NCBI RefSeq assembly: GCF_002080045.1
Contig: NZ_MUIN01000008.1
Coordinates: 186,001 to 250,000, forward strand
Direction of reading: 5' to 3'
Length of the DNA stretch: 64,000 bases
Source of the DNA: Pseudomonas sp. Bc-h
GTDB taxonomy: Bacteria; Pseudomonadota; Gammaproteobacteria; Pseudomonadales; Pseudomonadaceae
The translations under genes were made by a program, and so were the position numbers. Each line of letters opens with the position of its first letter. Within the stretch, counting starts at the first letter, position 1. Below the pieces are notes generated by a model. That model did no database searches, was not told the DNA's origin, and saw nothing but the letters and a program-made list of their open reading frames with translations. Positions 15,726-24,318 of this stretch are shown here, in pieces.

Positions 15726-17066
15726 TTACTTCGACTTGAGTTCAATGCGGTAGATGCGGCCCAACAGCAGCGAGTAAGACAGCGTACCCATGCAGGCCAT
15801 GCCGCCGATGAACCAGAACGCCCAGGCGAAATTCCCCGTCAGATGAAGAATCTGGCCGATGACGATCGGCGTCACGATGCCTCCGATATTCGCCGCCAGG
15901 CTGGTGATGCCGCCCGTAAGACCGATCAACTCTTTCGGTGCGATCTCGGACACCGCAGCCCAGGAAGCGGACGCGATACCTTGTGCGAAGAAGGCGATGG
16001 TCAGCAGTGCGATGCAGAGTTCGTTGGAGTCGGTGAAGTTGACCAGCATGATCGACATACCCAGCGCCGAGCCCACCACCAACGGCAGCTTGCGAGCGAA
16101 GGACAGCGACACACCGCGACGAATCATCCAGTCGGCAATGAACCCTGCCAGCAACACACCGACGGTTGCGCCAATGAACGGAAGAACAGCGAAGATGCCG
16201 ACCTTGACCATGGTCAGGTGACGCTCTTCAATCAGGTAGGTCGGGAACCAGGTCAGGAAGAAATACAGTGCCGACGTACTGGCAAACTTGCCCAGACAGA
16301 TCGCCCAGACCTGACGATACTTCAACAACTCGGCAATCTGCGCCCACTTGAATTTGTTCTTGTCCTTGCTGCTCTTGACCAGACCGCCGCCCGCTTCGAT
16401 GTAGTCGAGTTCCTGTTTGCTGACCTTCTTGCAGTTCAGCGGATCGCGGTACAGGTAGAGCCAGGCGATACCAAACAGGATGCCGACGATGCCGGTGCTG
16501 TAGAACACGTGGCGCCAGTCGTAGGTGGTCGCCAGCCAGAGCAACAAGCCAGTGAACAACGCGGTGCCCAGATACTGGCCGCACACGTAGATACTACTTG
16601 CCATGCCTCGCTCACGGGCCGGGAACCAGACCGTGACAGCGCGGCTGTTGGCCGGAAACGCAGGCGCTTCCATGGCACCGATAGCCAGACGCAACCCGAA
16701 CAGCGAGGCGAAGCCACCTGCCATGCCCTGGCATACGGTGACAGCCGACCAGGAGATCAGCGAGGCGCCATACGTCAGCCGCGATCCGAAGCGGTCGGCG
16801 ATGAAACCGGCGGGCACCAGGGCGAAAGCGTAGGTCCAGGCGAATGCCGAGAAGATCAGGCCCATCTGGACTTTGTCCAGGCCAAGATCCTTGGCCATGA
16901 AGGGAGCGGCGATGGAGATGTTGACCCGGTCCACGTAGTTGATGATCGTGGCGATCAACAACAGCGAGAGCATGAACCAGCGACGATGGGACGACAGGCG
17001 GGCCGGTGCTGCTGCGGGAGCGGCCACACTGGCGTTGATCGCCTGAATATCAGGATTGCTCGACAT
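15726..17066 (-). CDS. MFS transporter, anion:cation symporter (sugar-acid) family
   Basis: A 446-residue inner-membrane transporter with 12 predicted helices. The first helix region INYVDRVNISIAAPFM, the loop GFIADRFGSRLTYG and EAPAFPANSRAVTVWFPARE place it in the anion:cation symporter family that includes glucarate/galactarate porters. It faces an AraC-type regulator and lies upstream of the FAH-SDR-dehydrogenase operon, so it probably imports the acid that operon degrades. Confidence 0.9.
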   Translation of the reverse strand: MSSNPDIQAINASVAAPAAAPARLSSHRRWFMLSLLLIATIINYVDRVNISIAAPFMAKDLGLDKVQMGLIFSAFAWTYAFALVPAGFIADRFGSRLTYGASLISWSAVTVCQGMAGGFASLFGLRLAIGAMEAPAFPANSRAVTVWFPARERGMASSIYVCGQYLGTALFTGLLLWLATTYDWRHVFYSTGIVGILFGIAWLYLYRDPLNCKKVSKQELDYIEAGGGLVKSSKDKNKFKWAQIAELLKYRQVWAICLGKFASTSALYFFLTWFPTYLIEERHLTMVKVGIFAVLPFIGATVGVLLAGFIADWMIRRGVSLSFARKLPLVVGSALGMSIMLVNFTDSNELCIALLTIAFFAQGIASASWAAVSEIAPKELIGLTGGITSLAANIGGIVTPIVIGQILHLTGNFAWAFWFIGGMACMGTLSYSLLLGRIYRIELKSK

Positions 17067-17385
17067 GAGAATTCCTCGTTGTTTTTATTGGAATCGAGTG
17101 ATGAAGCGCACCCTTAAGTTATCGTACGACTAGTTTTAAACAAGACGCTGCTTAGAACTTTTTGGGATTTCAGGCCGTCCGCCTAATTATTTGTCCAAGA
17201 AATCTCAAGCGCGCAGCAGGGTCATTCAAGACCTACTGCACCGTTGAAAAGCCTGTTCTAGAGCGCTGGAAAAATTTCAGTCCCTTGCGGATTTTTTGGA
17301 CAAAAAAACTCGCACCTCTCAGCAGAAAGGCTTTGAATGAAGTCATAGGACAACTGACAATGAAAAGCAGAACAATGAGGAACCC
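17067..17385. promoter_or_regulatory. Divergent control region, MFS gene / AraC gene
   Basis: A 319-base gap without a gene. It holds TTGGAC motifs in opposite orientation at about 17192-17198 (reverse) and 17296-17311 (forward), the second almost identical to a site before the FAH operon. Plausible binding region for the AraC-type regulator. Promoter elements themselves are not clear. Confidence 0.45.
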
Positions 17386-18291
17386 ATGATGGACTCTGCC
17401 AATCGCGTCCCCACATTCGGCATGCAGCAACGCAGCGAGCGGCCGGACTTTTATATCCGTGGCAAGACCGAAGGCAAACCGGAAACCGCGCCCCATCGTC
17501 ATGAATATTTCCAGATCCAGATCAACCTGGGTGGTGATACGGTGCAGCACATTGGCGGCGTCGTTCGCCCATTTCCGCGCAACACCCTGGCTTTCATTCT
17601 GCCGCACAAACTGCACCTGATCCCGCATCCACCCGAAGGCAATTTCCTGCTGATCAACTTTTCCCAGACGTTTCTGCTGCCGCAATTGCAATGCGACCCG
17701 CTGGATCTGGAAGACGTCGCCATTGCCCTCGCTCCAGAGCTTTCGCCCTTCCGTTTTCAGGAGCATCTGGACTTCACGCTGAGCGCCGAAAACTTCGCGG
17801 AAGTCCAGCGCCTGCTCGACCGAATGCGTGGGCTGGACCAAAACCGCCAGTTCGGTACGCGGGAGATTCTCAAGGGCTGTCTACTGCAGCTGATTGGTAC
17901 GGTCTGCGAGCTCTACGCCGAGCCGATCAAACTGCTGGCCGACGACAATGCCGCTGAACGCAGTCGTCGCGACGCGCTGGCGCGGATGTCGGAGTACGTG
18001 CGCAAGAACCTCAGCGACCCGGACCTGAGCTTGAAGAAGGCGGCATCAGCGGCATTTCTTTCGCCCAATTACCTGACCCACTGGCTGCGCAAGGAAGTGG
18101 GCAAGACTTTCAGCGAGCTGGTCCTTGAACGCCGCATGCACCTGGCGCGCACGCTGCTGCTCAATGGCAGCAAGCCTGTGGGGGAAGTCGCGAGGCTCTG
18201 CGGTTTCGCCGACGAAGCCTACTTCTCCCGCCGCTTCCGCCACGCCCACGGCATGCCGCCTGGGCAGTTCAGGAAGCAGAGGGATTTGTAG
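17386..18291 (+). CDS. AraC-family transcriptional regulator
   Basis: A 301-residue regulator. The N-terminal cupin-like domain (APHRHEYFQIQINLGGDTVQ, about residues 36-55) would bind the effector; the C-terminal pair of helix-turn-helix motifs spans about 200-298, with LKKAASAAFLSPNYLTHWL and the signature VARLCGFADEAYFSRRFR. Two start codons in tandem (ATG ATG at 17386/17389) are possible. Position opposite the MFS transporter suggests control of transport and the nearby three-enzyme operon. Confidence 0.9.
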   Translation: MMDSANRVPTFGMQQRSERPDFYIRGKTEGKPETAPHRHEYFQIQINLGGDTVQHIGGVVRPFPRNTLAFILPHKLHLIPHPPEGNFLLINFSQTFLLPQLQCDPLDLEDVAIALAPELSPFRFQEHLDFTLSAENFAEVQRLLDRMRGLDQNRQFGTREILKGCLLQLIGTVCELYAEPIKLLADDNAAERSRRDALARMSEYVRKNLSDPDLSLKKAASAAFLSPNYLTHWLRKEVGKTFSELVLERRMHLARTLLLNGSKPVGEVARLCGFADEAYFSRRFRHAHGMPPGQFRKQRDL

Positions 18292-18401
18292 TCATGCATT
18301 CCTGCGAATCACATTCGGTAACAGTCGATTAGTAGTCATCACCGCCCTCTGTCGCGATAAGGACGCCCCCGACAATAGAAGAACGGAAGCCTCGCGCTCG
18401 G

Positions 18402-18953
18402 ATGACAGAGTTTGTAACGCCCACTGGGGCAACGTATTCACTCAGACACCTTTCACCTTCAAACCATATTTTTGGAGTGACGGTGAACAAAAAGGCGTAC
18501 GACCTACCGATCCAGGTGATGTACCGCGACCATTGTTATACGAGGTCGTTTATCGTCGAATCCGACGATCCTGAGCTCCTCTTCACACCGAGCACAGGAG
18601 AGAGGAGAGTTTTTTGCCCTGACAGATGGGCCTACTCATGTGGGTTGCCCGGTATCGTCGACAATCTGATTCGACAAAACGCGCAGTGCTACTCGGCCTC
18701 TCAGGACGGTCTGTACTTCAAAGTCGAGAGTTCAACCGCAAACAGACGGACCACGCCTCACGCGGGTTGGTATCTGTTCTTCAAATTTCGTCCGCATCGA
18801 CGCGGGGTCGGGATCATCCTGTCTGTCGAAAGCAACCATGAGCGCACTAGCTGGCCATCCAACGCCAGAGGGCGCAAGCCAGCGCGATTTCGTGTCCTCC
18901 TGACAGACTACTTGCGCAGAAGGCCGGACCTGCTGGAGCGGGTAAAACCATAG
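18402..18953 (+). CDS. Unknown protein, lone gene with its own terminator
   Basis: A 183-residue protein I cannot assign. It is basic and rich in aromatics and cysteines (VMYRDHCYTRSF, RRVFCPDRWAYSCGLP), with a mid-protein segment GWYLFFKFRPHRRGVGIILS that looks like a beta strand pair; no signal peptide or membrane segment is seen. A strong terminator follows directly, supporting a real transcription unit. Codon use looks less biased than in neighbouring core genes, so it may be a recent arrival. The start could also be one of the GTG codons near 18480. Confidence 0.6.
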   Translation: MTEFVTPTGATYSLRHLSPSNHIFGVTVNKKAYDLPIQVMYRDHCYTRSFIVESDDPELLFTPSTGERRVFCPDRWAYSCGLPGIVDNLIRQNAQCYSASQDGLYFKVESSTANRRTTPHAGWYLFFKFRPHRRGVGIILSVESNHERTSWPSNARGRKPARFRVLLTDYLRRRPDLLERVKP

Positions 18954-18959
18954 GCATAA

Positions 18960-18992
18960 AAAACCCTGCTCTGATTAACAGAGCAGGGTTTT
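18960..18992 (+). terminator. Terminator of the unknown gene
   Basis: 14-bp perfect stem AAAACCCTGCTCTG with ATTAA loop, ending in TTTT; it begins six bases after the stop codon. Confidence 0.9.
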
Positions 18993-19308
18993 GAATTTCA
19001 GGCCGGGCCGCTTGACCAGAAGGTCTATCCCGCCACCATGCTGAGCACGGCTTTCGGCAGGGCCAAGTTACCTTGGCGGCATGGATACTCTCCCGTTAGG
19101 GTACACCGGCATGCGCATTCCACGGGCCGAATCATAGAAAACGAGCGGCAGCATTACAAGCGAAAACACAATCTCTGATCATGCATGGTGTCATGGGAAG
19201 ATGATTCGCGCGGTACATCCCCCGGATCCGAAAGTTTTTTTCGGAGCGACATGCCAAGCTCGCACATTTTATTTTTTAGATGCGGATCAGAGCGCTAAGC
19301 TTCCCTTC
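18993..19308. other. Intergenic stretch with no recognised gene
   Basis: About 316 bases between a terminator and the DUF1780 gene. The text GGATACTCTCCCGTTAGGGTACACCGG in the middle looks ordered, and the minus strand holds a 16-codon frame (MRMPVYPNGRVSMPPR), but no known RNA or leader family was recognised. A small RNA cannot be excluded. Confidence 0.35.
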
Positions 19309-19938
19309 ATGGATGACTCCGACTATCTACGTCTGCTGACGATCCAGGCCGAGCAAGCCAATGCGTTTCTGTCCAATGCGCGCAAATGGGAGCGTGAGCG
19401 CTGGGTGTGCCAGCGTTTGCTGCAAGGCCTGAACATCCCTCATCGCACCGACGACTTTCTGCCCGCCGGGCAGGAACCGCCGGACGTACTGTTTCGCGAT
19501 GCGTGTTTTGAGGTGTTCTTCGTCCTCGATGAAGGTCGTCGGCTCAACGATGAATGGCGAGAGGAATTGCAGCGACGGCGCAGCGCTTTTTCCCTGAGCC
19601 AACTGGTGCGGCGCGAGGCCAAACCCAAACGCATTCCCGCCTCCGAGCTGCTGCGGCGCCTGGCGCCCACACTGCGCAAGAAGGCCCACAACTACAAGGA
19701 GCGCGGGCTGGACCTGAGCGAACTGGACATCATCGCTTTCGCCAGTCTCAAGCGCGAAGTCCTGGACCTGAACAGCCACTTTCCACCGCCCACTGAATAC
19801 CTGCGTCAGGGCTGGCGTTCGCTGTCTCTGGTCGGGCCGACCTTCGCCCGCGTGCTGTTTGCGCACCCGGACGCGCCGGATTTTCTGCGGACCAATCTGG
19901 GGCGCAGCGTGGTGTTCGATGTGGGGATCAGCCTGTGA
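19309..19938 (+). CDS. DUF1780 family protein (putative endonuclease fold)
   Basis: A 209-residue cytoplasmic protein matching the Pseudomonas DUF1780 family, which Pfam describes as a putative endonuclease. I start at the ATG at 19309 (MDDSDYLRLLTIQ); a frame open to 19201 adds residues that do not look like the family. The region CFEVFFVLDEGRRLNDEWRE could hold acidic active-site residues. The true function is unknown. It is followed by a DUF3094 gene and ndh. Confidence 0.82.
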   Translation: MDDSDYLRLLTIQAEQANAFLSNARKWERERWVCQRLLQGLNIPHRTDDFLPAGQEPPDVLFRDACFEVFFVLDEGRRLNDEWREELQRRRSAFSLSQLVRREAKPKRIPASELLRRLAPTLRKKAHNYKERGLDLSELDIIAFASLKREVLDLNSHFPPPTEYLRQGWRSLSLVGPTFARVLFAHPDAPDFLRTNLGRSVVFDVGISL

Positions 19939-20084
19939 TGGCGCAAATCATGGGCGAATGTTACAAAAGCGCCATCGCTCGTTGAAATCCGCTGTATCGA
20001 ACAGCCGGAGTCTGTCGTCAACGAAGTTAACGCATCGAAGACCGCTGTCGCCTGACGCCGGTCAACGTTCATGACGAGGCTTAT

Positions 20085-20258
20085 ATGACCAGCCGCCTGA
20101 ACCCCGAGGACCAAAAGCGTGTCGAAGAGTACCTTCGGGCACCGCAGCACCAAGTCGAGCGCCGGCCATTCAAGCCTTGGCTGCTCCTGGTGGTGGTCCT
20201 GACGGTGGTGATCGGGCTGGGCCTGCTGAGCCGTTTACTGAGCTATCTGACGCTATGA
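20085..20258 (+). CDS. DUF3094 family small membrane protein
   Basis: A 57-residue protein beginning MTSRLNPEDQKRVEEYL, followed by a basic stretch (HQVERRPFKP) and one membrane helix (WLLLVVVLTVVIGLGLL, about residues 33-49). This is the Pseudomonas DUF3094 pattern, found next to ndh. Function unknown; it is predicted to be an inner-membrane protein with its N-terminus in the cytoplasm. Confidence 0.8.
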   Translation: MTSRLNPEDQKRVEEYLRAPQHQVERRPFKPWLLLVVVLTVVIGLGLLSRLLSYLTL

Positions 20259-20321
20259 GCTGCCTGGCGCTCGCTCGGATAGAACCTCTAGAGAATTCCT
20301 TAAGCCTTATGAGATATCCCC

Positions 20322-21620
20322 ATGACTCATCGTATCGTGATCGTCGGCGGAGGCGCTGGTGGTCTGGAGCTGGCCACCCGCCTGGGTAAAACCCTTGGCA
20401 AAAAAGGCACCGCCAGCGTCACGCTGGTAGACGCCAATCTGACCCACATCTGGAAACCGTTGTTGCACGAAGTGGCCGCCGGTTCGCTCAATTCCTACGA
20501 GGACGAGCTGAACTACGTGGCTCAGGCCAAGTGGAATCACTTCCAGTTTCAGCTGGGTCGCATGACCGGTCTTGATCGCGAGAACAAGCAGATCCATCTC
20601 GCTGCCACGCTGGACGAAAACGGCAATGAGCTGGTGCCGGCACGCAGTCTTGACTACGACTCTCTGGTGATTTCCGTCGGCAGTACAACGAACGATTTCG
20701 GCACCAAGGGCGCGGCCGAACACTGCCTGTTTCTTGACACCCGCAAGCAGGCCGAGCGTTTCCATCAGCAATTGCTCAATCGCTATCTGCGTGCCCACGC
20801 CAGTGAGTTGGCAGCCACCGAAGAAATCAACGTGGCCATCGTGGGCGCAGGTGCAACAGGCGTCGAACTGGCTGCTGAACTGCACAACGCCGCCCACGAA
20901 CTGGCTGCTTACGGTCTAGGCCAGATCAAGCCCGAGAACCTGCGAATCACGGTAATCGAGGCAGGTCCTCGGGTGTTGCCTGCCCTGCCGGAACGCATCG
21001 GCGGTCCAGTACACAAGACGCTGGAGAAGCTCGGCGTCACAGTGCTGACCAACTCCGCAGTGAGCGAGGTAACAACTGAAGGGCTGGTGACTGCGACCGG
21101 TCAAGTGATTCCGGCAACCTTGAAAGTCTGGGCGGCAGGCATCCGCGCTCCGGCGTTTCTGGAAGGTATCGCGGGGCTTGAAACCAATCGCATCAACCAG
21201 CTGCAGGTTCGCCCCACGCTGCAAACGACCCGCGACGACAATATCTTTGCCTTCGGCGACTGCGCGGCCTGTCCGCAGAAAGGCACCGACCGCAACGTTC
21301 CGCCACGGGCGCAGGCTGCGCACCAACAGGCGTCGCTGTTAGTGAAATCCTTGAAGCTGCGCATCGAAGGCGGCGATCTGCCTGAGTACACCTACAAGGA
21401 CTACGGCTCGCTGATTTCGCTGTCGAAGTTCTCGGCCGTGGGCAACCTGATGGGCAACCTGACTGGCAGTGTGATGCTCGAGGGCTGGCTGGCGCGGATG
21501 TTTTACATCTCGCTGTACCGCATGCACCAGATGGCGCTGTACGGCACATTCCGTACGCTGATGCTGATGCTCGGCAGCCGCATCGGCCGCGGGACCGAGC
21601 CGAGGATGAAGCTGCACTAA
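20322..21620 (+). CDS. ndh: Type II NADH dehydrogenase Ndh
   Basis: A 432-residue flavoprotein that passes electrons from NADH to quinone without pumping protons. The FAD-binding motif GGGAGGLELATRLGK is at residues 9-23, the NADH-binding motif AIVGAGATGVELAAELH in the middle, and a second FAD motif NIFAFGDCAACPQ follows. The amphipathic, hydrophobic C-terminus (residues about 370-425) would attach it to the inner membrane. A REP doublet follows the gene. Confidence 0.94.
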   Translation: MTHRIVIVGGGAGGLELATRLGKTLGKKGTASVTLVDANLTHIWKPLLHEVAAGSLNSYEDELNYVAQAKWNHFQFQLGRMTGLDRENKQIHLAATLDENGNELVPARSLDYDSLVISVGSTTNDFGTKGAAEHCLFLDTRKQAERFHQQLLNRYLRAHASELAATEEINVAIVGAGATGVELAAELHNAAHELAAYGLGQIKPENLRITVIEAGPRVLPALPERIGGPVHKTLEKLGVTVLTNSAVSEVTTEGLVTATGQVIPATLKVWAAGIRAPAFLEGIAGLETNRINQLQVRPTLQTTRDDNIFAFGDCAACPQKGTDRNVPPRAQAAHQQASLLVKSLKLRIEGGDLPEYTYKDYGSLISLSKFSAVGNLMGNLTGSVMLEGWLARMFYISLYRMHQMALYGTFRTLMLMLGSRIGRGTEPRMKLH

Positions 21621-21656
21621 GACCCAGTGATCAGTGACCGCTGACACACCACGAAT

Positions 21657-21728
21657 CCCGTAGCAGTCCGGCTTGCCGGCGGTAGCGATTTCAAGACCGC
21701 GACCGCCGGCCAGCCGGACTGCTACGGG
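21657..21728. repeat. REP doublet, copy 2
   Basis: Outer arms CCCGTAGCAGTCCGGC and GCCGGACTGCTACGGG are perfect complements; inner text CTTGCCGGCGGTAGCGA matches copies at 10241 and 59089. Lies between the convergent ndh and GGDEF genes. Confidence 0.85.
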
Positions 21729-21754
21729 ACATCCATCTCATCACGACAGAAGCC

Positions 21755-23155
21755 CTACGGCATCACCCGCCCTTTCCCCGAATGCTTGGCCTTGTACATC
21801 CAGCGGTCCGCTTCGCGCATCAGCTCATCCGGCGGTTTGCCGGAACCGGGCTCGTACATGGAAAAGCCGACACTGGCGTTGGTTCGGATCACATCGCCCT
21901 TGATGATGATCGGCTCGGCAACCGCAGCCAGTAGCTTCTTCGCCACCTCTCGCGCCTCGTCCACACCCGGTGCGATGCCTTCCAGAATCACGATAAATTC
22001 ATCCCCTGCCAGCCGAACCAGACTGTCAGTGCGTCTGATGCAGCTTTGCAGGCGCGCGGAAATCGTTCGCAGCAGGTCATCTCCCGCGTCGTGCCCATAG
22101 GTGTCGTTGATGCCCTTGAAGCCATCCAGATCGATGAACATCAATGCCAGCTGCACCGTCGAGCGATCGGCGCGGGCCTGAGCGATGGGCAGCAGGGCGT
22201 CCAGCGCACGACGGTTGTAGAGACCGGTCAACGCATCGTGCCGAGCTTCCTGTTCAAGCTCTTTGCGCGACTGAATGTCCTGAATGATCGAGATGAAATA
22301 TTCCAGATGCCCGTCTTCGGACAGCTTCTTGGTGACACTGAGGCTGACCCAGACTGAACTGCCATCTTTGCGCAGATAGCGCTTTTCCAGCTGGTATCGA
22401 TCAGTTTCGTTGTCGATCAGCTGACGCAGCAACTCCATGTCAGTGTTCAGGTCATCGGGATGGGTGATGTCCTGAAAGGTCAGATCTTTGAGTTCGGCAG
22501 GCGTGTAATCGAGAATGTCGCAAAGGGCCGCATTGACGCTGATCCAGCCGCCATCGGGTGCTACCAGCGCAATGCCCACCGACGCCAGTTCGAACATCGA
22601 GCGATAGCCAGCCTCACTGGCCTTGAACAATGCATCGGAGCGATTCTTCTGCATCCGCGCCAGCATCAGGTTTTCCCGCAACTGCATCTCGCGGCTGACG
22701 ATGTCAGCGAGATCGCGCAGCGTGTCGATTTCTTCCTGAGTCAGTTCGCGCGGGCGCTCGTCAATGGCGCACAGGGTGCCAACGGCAAACCCCTTGCTGG
22801 TGCGAATCGGCACGCCTGCGTAAAAACGGATATGGGGAGCGCCGGTGACCAACTGGTTATCGCGAAAGCGTTCGTCCTCGGCGGCATCCGGTACCACCAG
22901 CGGCGTGGTTTGCAGAATGGCGTGGGCGCAGAAGGCCATTTCCCGCGGCGTTTCGCTTGCTTCAAGACCCGTGCGGGACTTGAACCACTGGCGGTCTTCG
23001 TCGACCAGCGAAACCAGCGCAATCGGCACATCGAGCACGCGCGCCACCAGACGAGTGATCCGGTCGAGGGAGACTTCCGCTGGCGTGTCGAGGATTTCAA
23101 GCCCGTGCAGCGCCTCGAGGCGCTCTTTTTCATATGGAGGAGTTGGCGCTTTCAT
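21755..23155 (-). CDS. GAF-PAS-GGDEF protein, probable diguanylate cyclase
   Basis: A 466-residue protein without membrane segments. A GAF domain (about 25-160), a PAS domain (about 180-295) and a GGDEF domain (about 305-466) are in order. The active-site motif is AGDEF (383-387) instead of GGDEF; the RxxD inhibitory site (RRTD) lies five residues before it. AGDEF enzymes can still make cyclic di-GMP, so activity is likely but unproven. Single gene, no partner nearby. Confidence 0.9.
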   Translation of the reverse strand: MKAPTPPYEKERLEALHGLEILDTPAEVSLDRITRLVARVLDVPIALVSLVDEDRQWFKSRTGLEASETPREMAFCAHAILQTTPLVVPDAAEDERFRDNQLVTGAPHIRFYAGVPIRTSKGFAVGTLCAIDERPRELTQEEIDTLRDLADIVSREMQLRENLMLARMQKNRSDALFKASEAGYRSMFELASVGIALVAPDGGWISVNAALCDILDYTPAELKDLTFQDITHPDDLNTDMELLRQLIDNETDRYQLEKRYLRKDGSSVWVSLSVTKKLSEDGHLEYFISIIQDIQSRKELEQEARHDALTGLYNRRALDALLPIAQARADRSTVQLALMFIDLDGFKGINDTYGHDAGDDLLRTISARLQSCIRRTDSLVRLAGDEFIVILEGIAPGVDEAREVAKKLLAAVAEPIIIKGDVIRTNASVGFSMYEPGSGKPPDELMREADRWMYKAKHSGKGRVMP

Positions 23156-23235
23156 ATTCCGGCCGATCCTGAAAAGACTGTCTGGAGTCTATACCGGGTG
23201 TCGGCAATGCGCACCCGCAAGGTCCGGATGGGCGA

Positions 23236-24192
23236 TCAATCTGACGCGAACGCCTGCCCTGAAGCTCTACGACGAAGCAGCTCAATGAACTGCATCCTCT
23301 CGCGACTGGCCGCCTCGCCCTTGCGGGTCAGTAAACCGAACGGCGCCATGCGCTCCTCGATACTGACCGGCAACGCCTTGACCAGGCCCATCTTCAAATA
23401 GTCCCGCAGGGCAGATTCGGACAGCACCATGATCGCGTCGGTCAGTTGCACCAGTTGCTGCATCGAATACACCGAACTGCACTCGATGATGTCGGCGGGT
23501 GCCGGCAGTGCCAGACGCTCAAGGGCCTGATCGAAGGCAATGCGCGCCGGGCTGCTCTCCGGTTGCAGAATCCAGGGCCAGTCACTGACCAGTTCGGCCC
23601 AATCCAGTTTGCGACGCCTGGCCAGCGGATGCCCCTGATGCACCACCACCATCAACTGTTCGTTGCCTAGAGGCTCGAACTCATAATGCTCGCGGTCTGT
23701 GGCGGCGTTGCGTCGGGCAATGGCCAGGTCGATACGCCCCTGTTCCAACAGCTGGATGACCTGATCGCTGGTGTCGCCCATGATCCTGATGCGCAGTTGC
23801 GGGTTGAGCGCCTTGATCTCGGCCACCGCGTTCATTACCAGATCCGGTGCCGCGCCCATGATCGTGCCAATCGCCAGATACCCATAACCGCCCTGTAACC
23901 TGGCCTGCATGTCGGCGGCGCAGCGATCCAGCCCGCTCAATGCCGACTCGGCAAAGCGCAACAGCTCCTTGCCCAATGCCGTCGGGCGCATGCCCCGAGG
24001 CAAGCGCTCGAACAACTCGCAGCCGAACATATCTTCGATCTCATGCAGCATCCGCGTCGCGGCCGGCTGCGACATGTGCATGTTCATCGAGGCGCGATGC
24101 AGGTTCATGCTGGATCCGAGCACCACCAGCATTTGCAGGTGTTTGTAGCGCAGACGGCTGAACAGGTGATGAGGCGAACTGTTGTCGGCCAT
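23236..24192 (-). CDS. LysR-family regulator of the sugar-acid cluster
   Basis: A 318-residue LysR protein with N-terminal winged helix (LRYKHLQMLVVLGSSMNLHR, residues about 14-33; SQPAATRMLHEIEDMFG) and C-terminal effector domain of the GbpR/galactose-regulator-like group. It is divergent from the MFS-rhmD-aldolase genes. A 9-bp perfect inverted repeat sits just upstream of its ATG and could be its autoregulatory site. In E. coli the comparable rhm genes are controlled by an IclR-type protein, so this is a different regulator class. Confidence 0.9.
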   Translation of the reverse strand: MADNSSPHHLFSRLRYKHLQMLVVLGSSMNLHRASMNMHMSQPAATRMLHEIEDMFGCELFERLPRGMRPTALGKELLRFAESALSGLDRCAADMQARLQGGYGYLAIGTIMGAAPDLVMNAVAEIKALNPQLRIRIMGDTSDQVIQLLEQGRIDLAIARRNAATDREHYEFEPLGNEQLMVVVHQGHPLARRRKLDWAELVSDWPWILQPESSPARIAFDQALERLALPAPADIIECSSVYSMQQLVQLTDAIMVLSESALRDYLKMGLVKALPVSIEERMAPFGLLTRKGEAASRERMQFIELLRRRASGQAFASD

Positions 24193-24206
24193 GGACGAAT
24201 CTCTTT

Positions 24207-24229
24207 ATCGATACCGTGAGGGTATCGAT
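24207..24229. promoter_or_regulatory. Inverted repeat, possible LysR operator
   Basis: ATCGATACC-GTGAG-GGTATCGAT is a 9-bp perfect inverted repeat in the 126-base gap between the divergent LysR and MFS genes, 15 bases from the LysR start. Confidence 0.5.
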
Positions 24230-24318
24230 CCTAAGCTAAAAACGATTGGTCGCGCATCGTTTCGCGGCAGTAGAGTCTGTGCCGTACGCAGTCAAATAAT
24301 TCCAAAAAGGAAACTGTC

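Noticed and set aside
15843..17117. 424-codon frame opposite the MFS transporter
   Set aside because: Antisense shadow; low-complexity Asp/Gln/Arg-rich text without a start signal.
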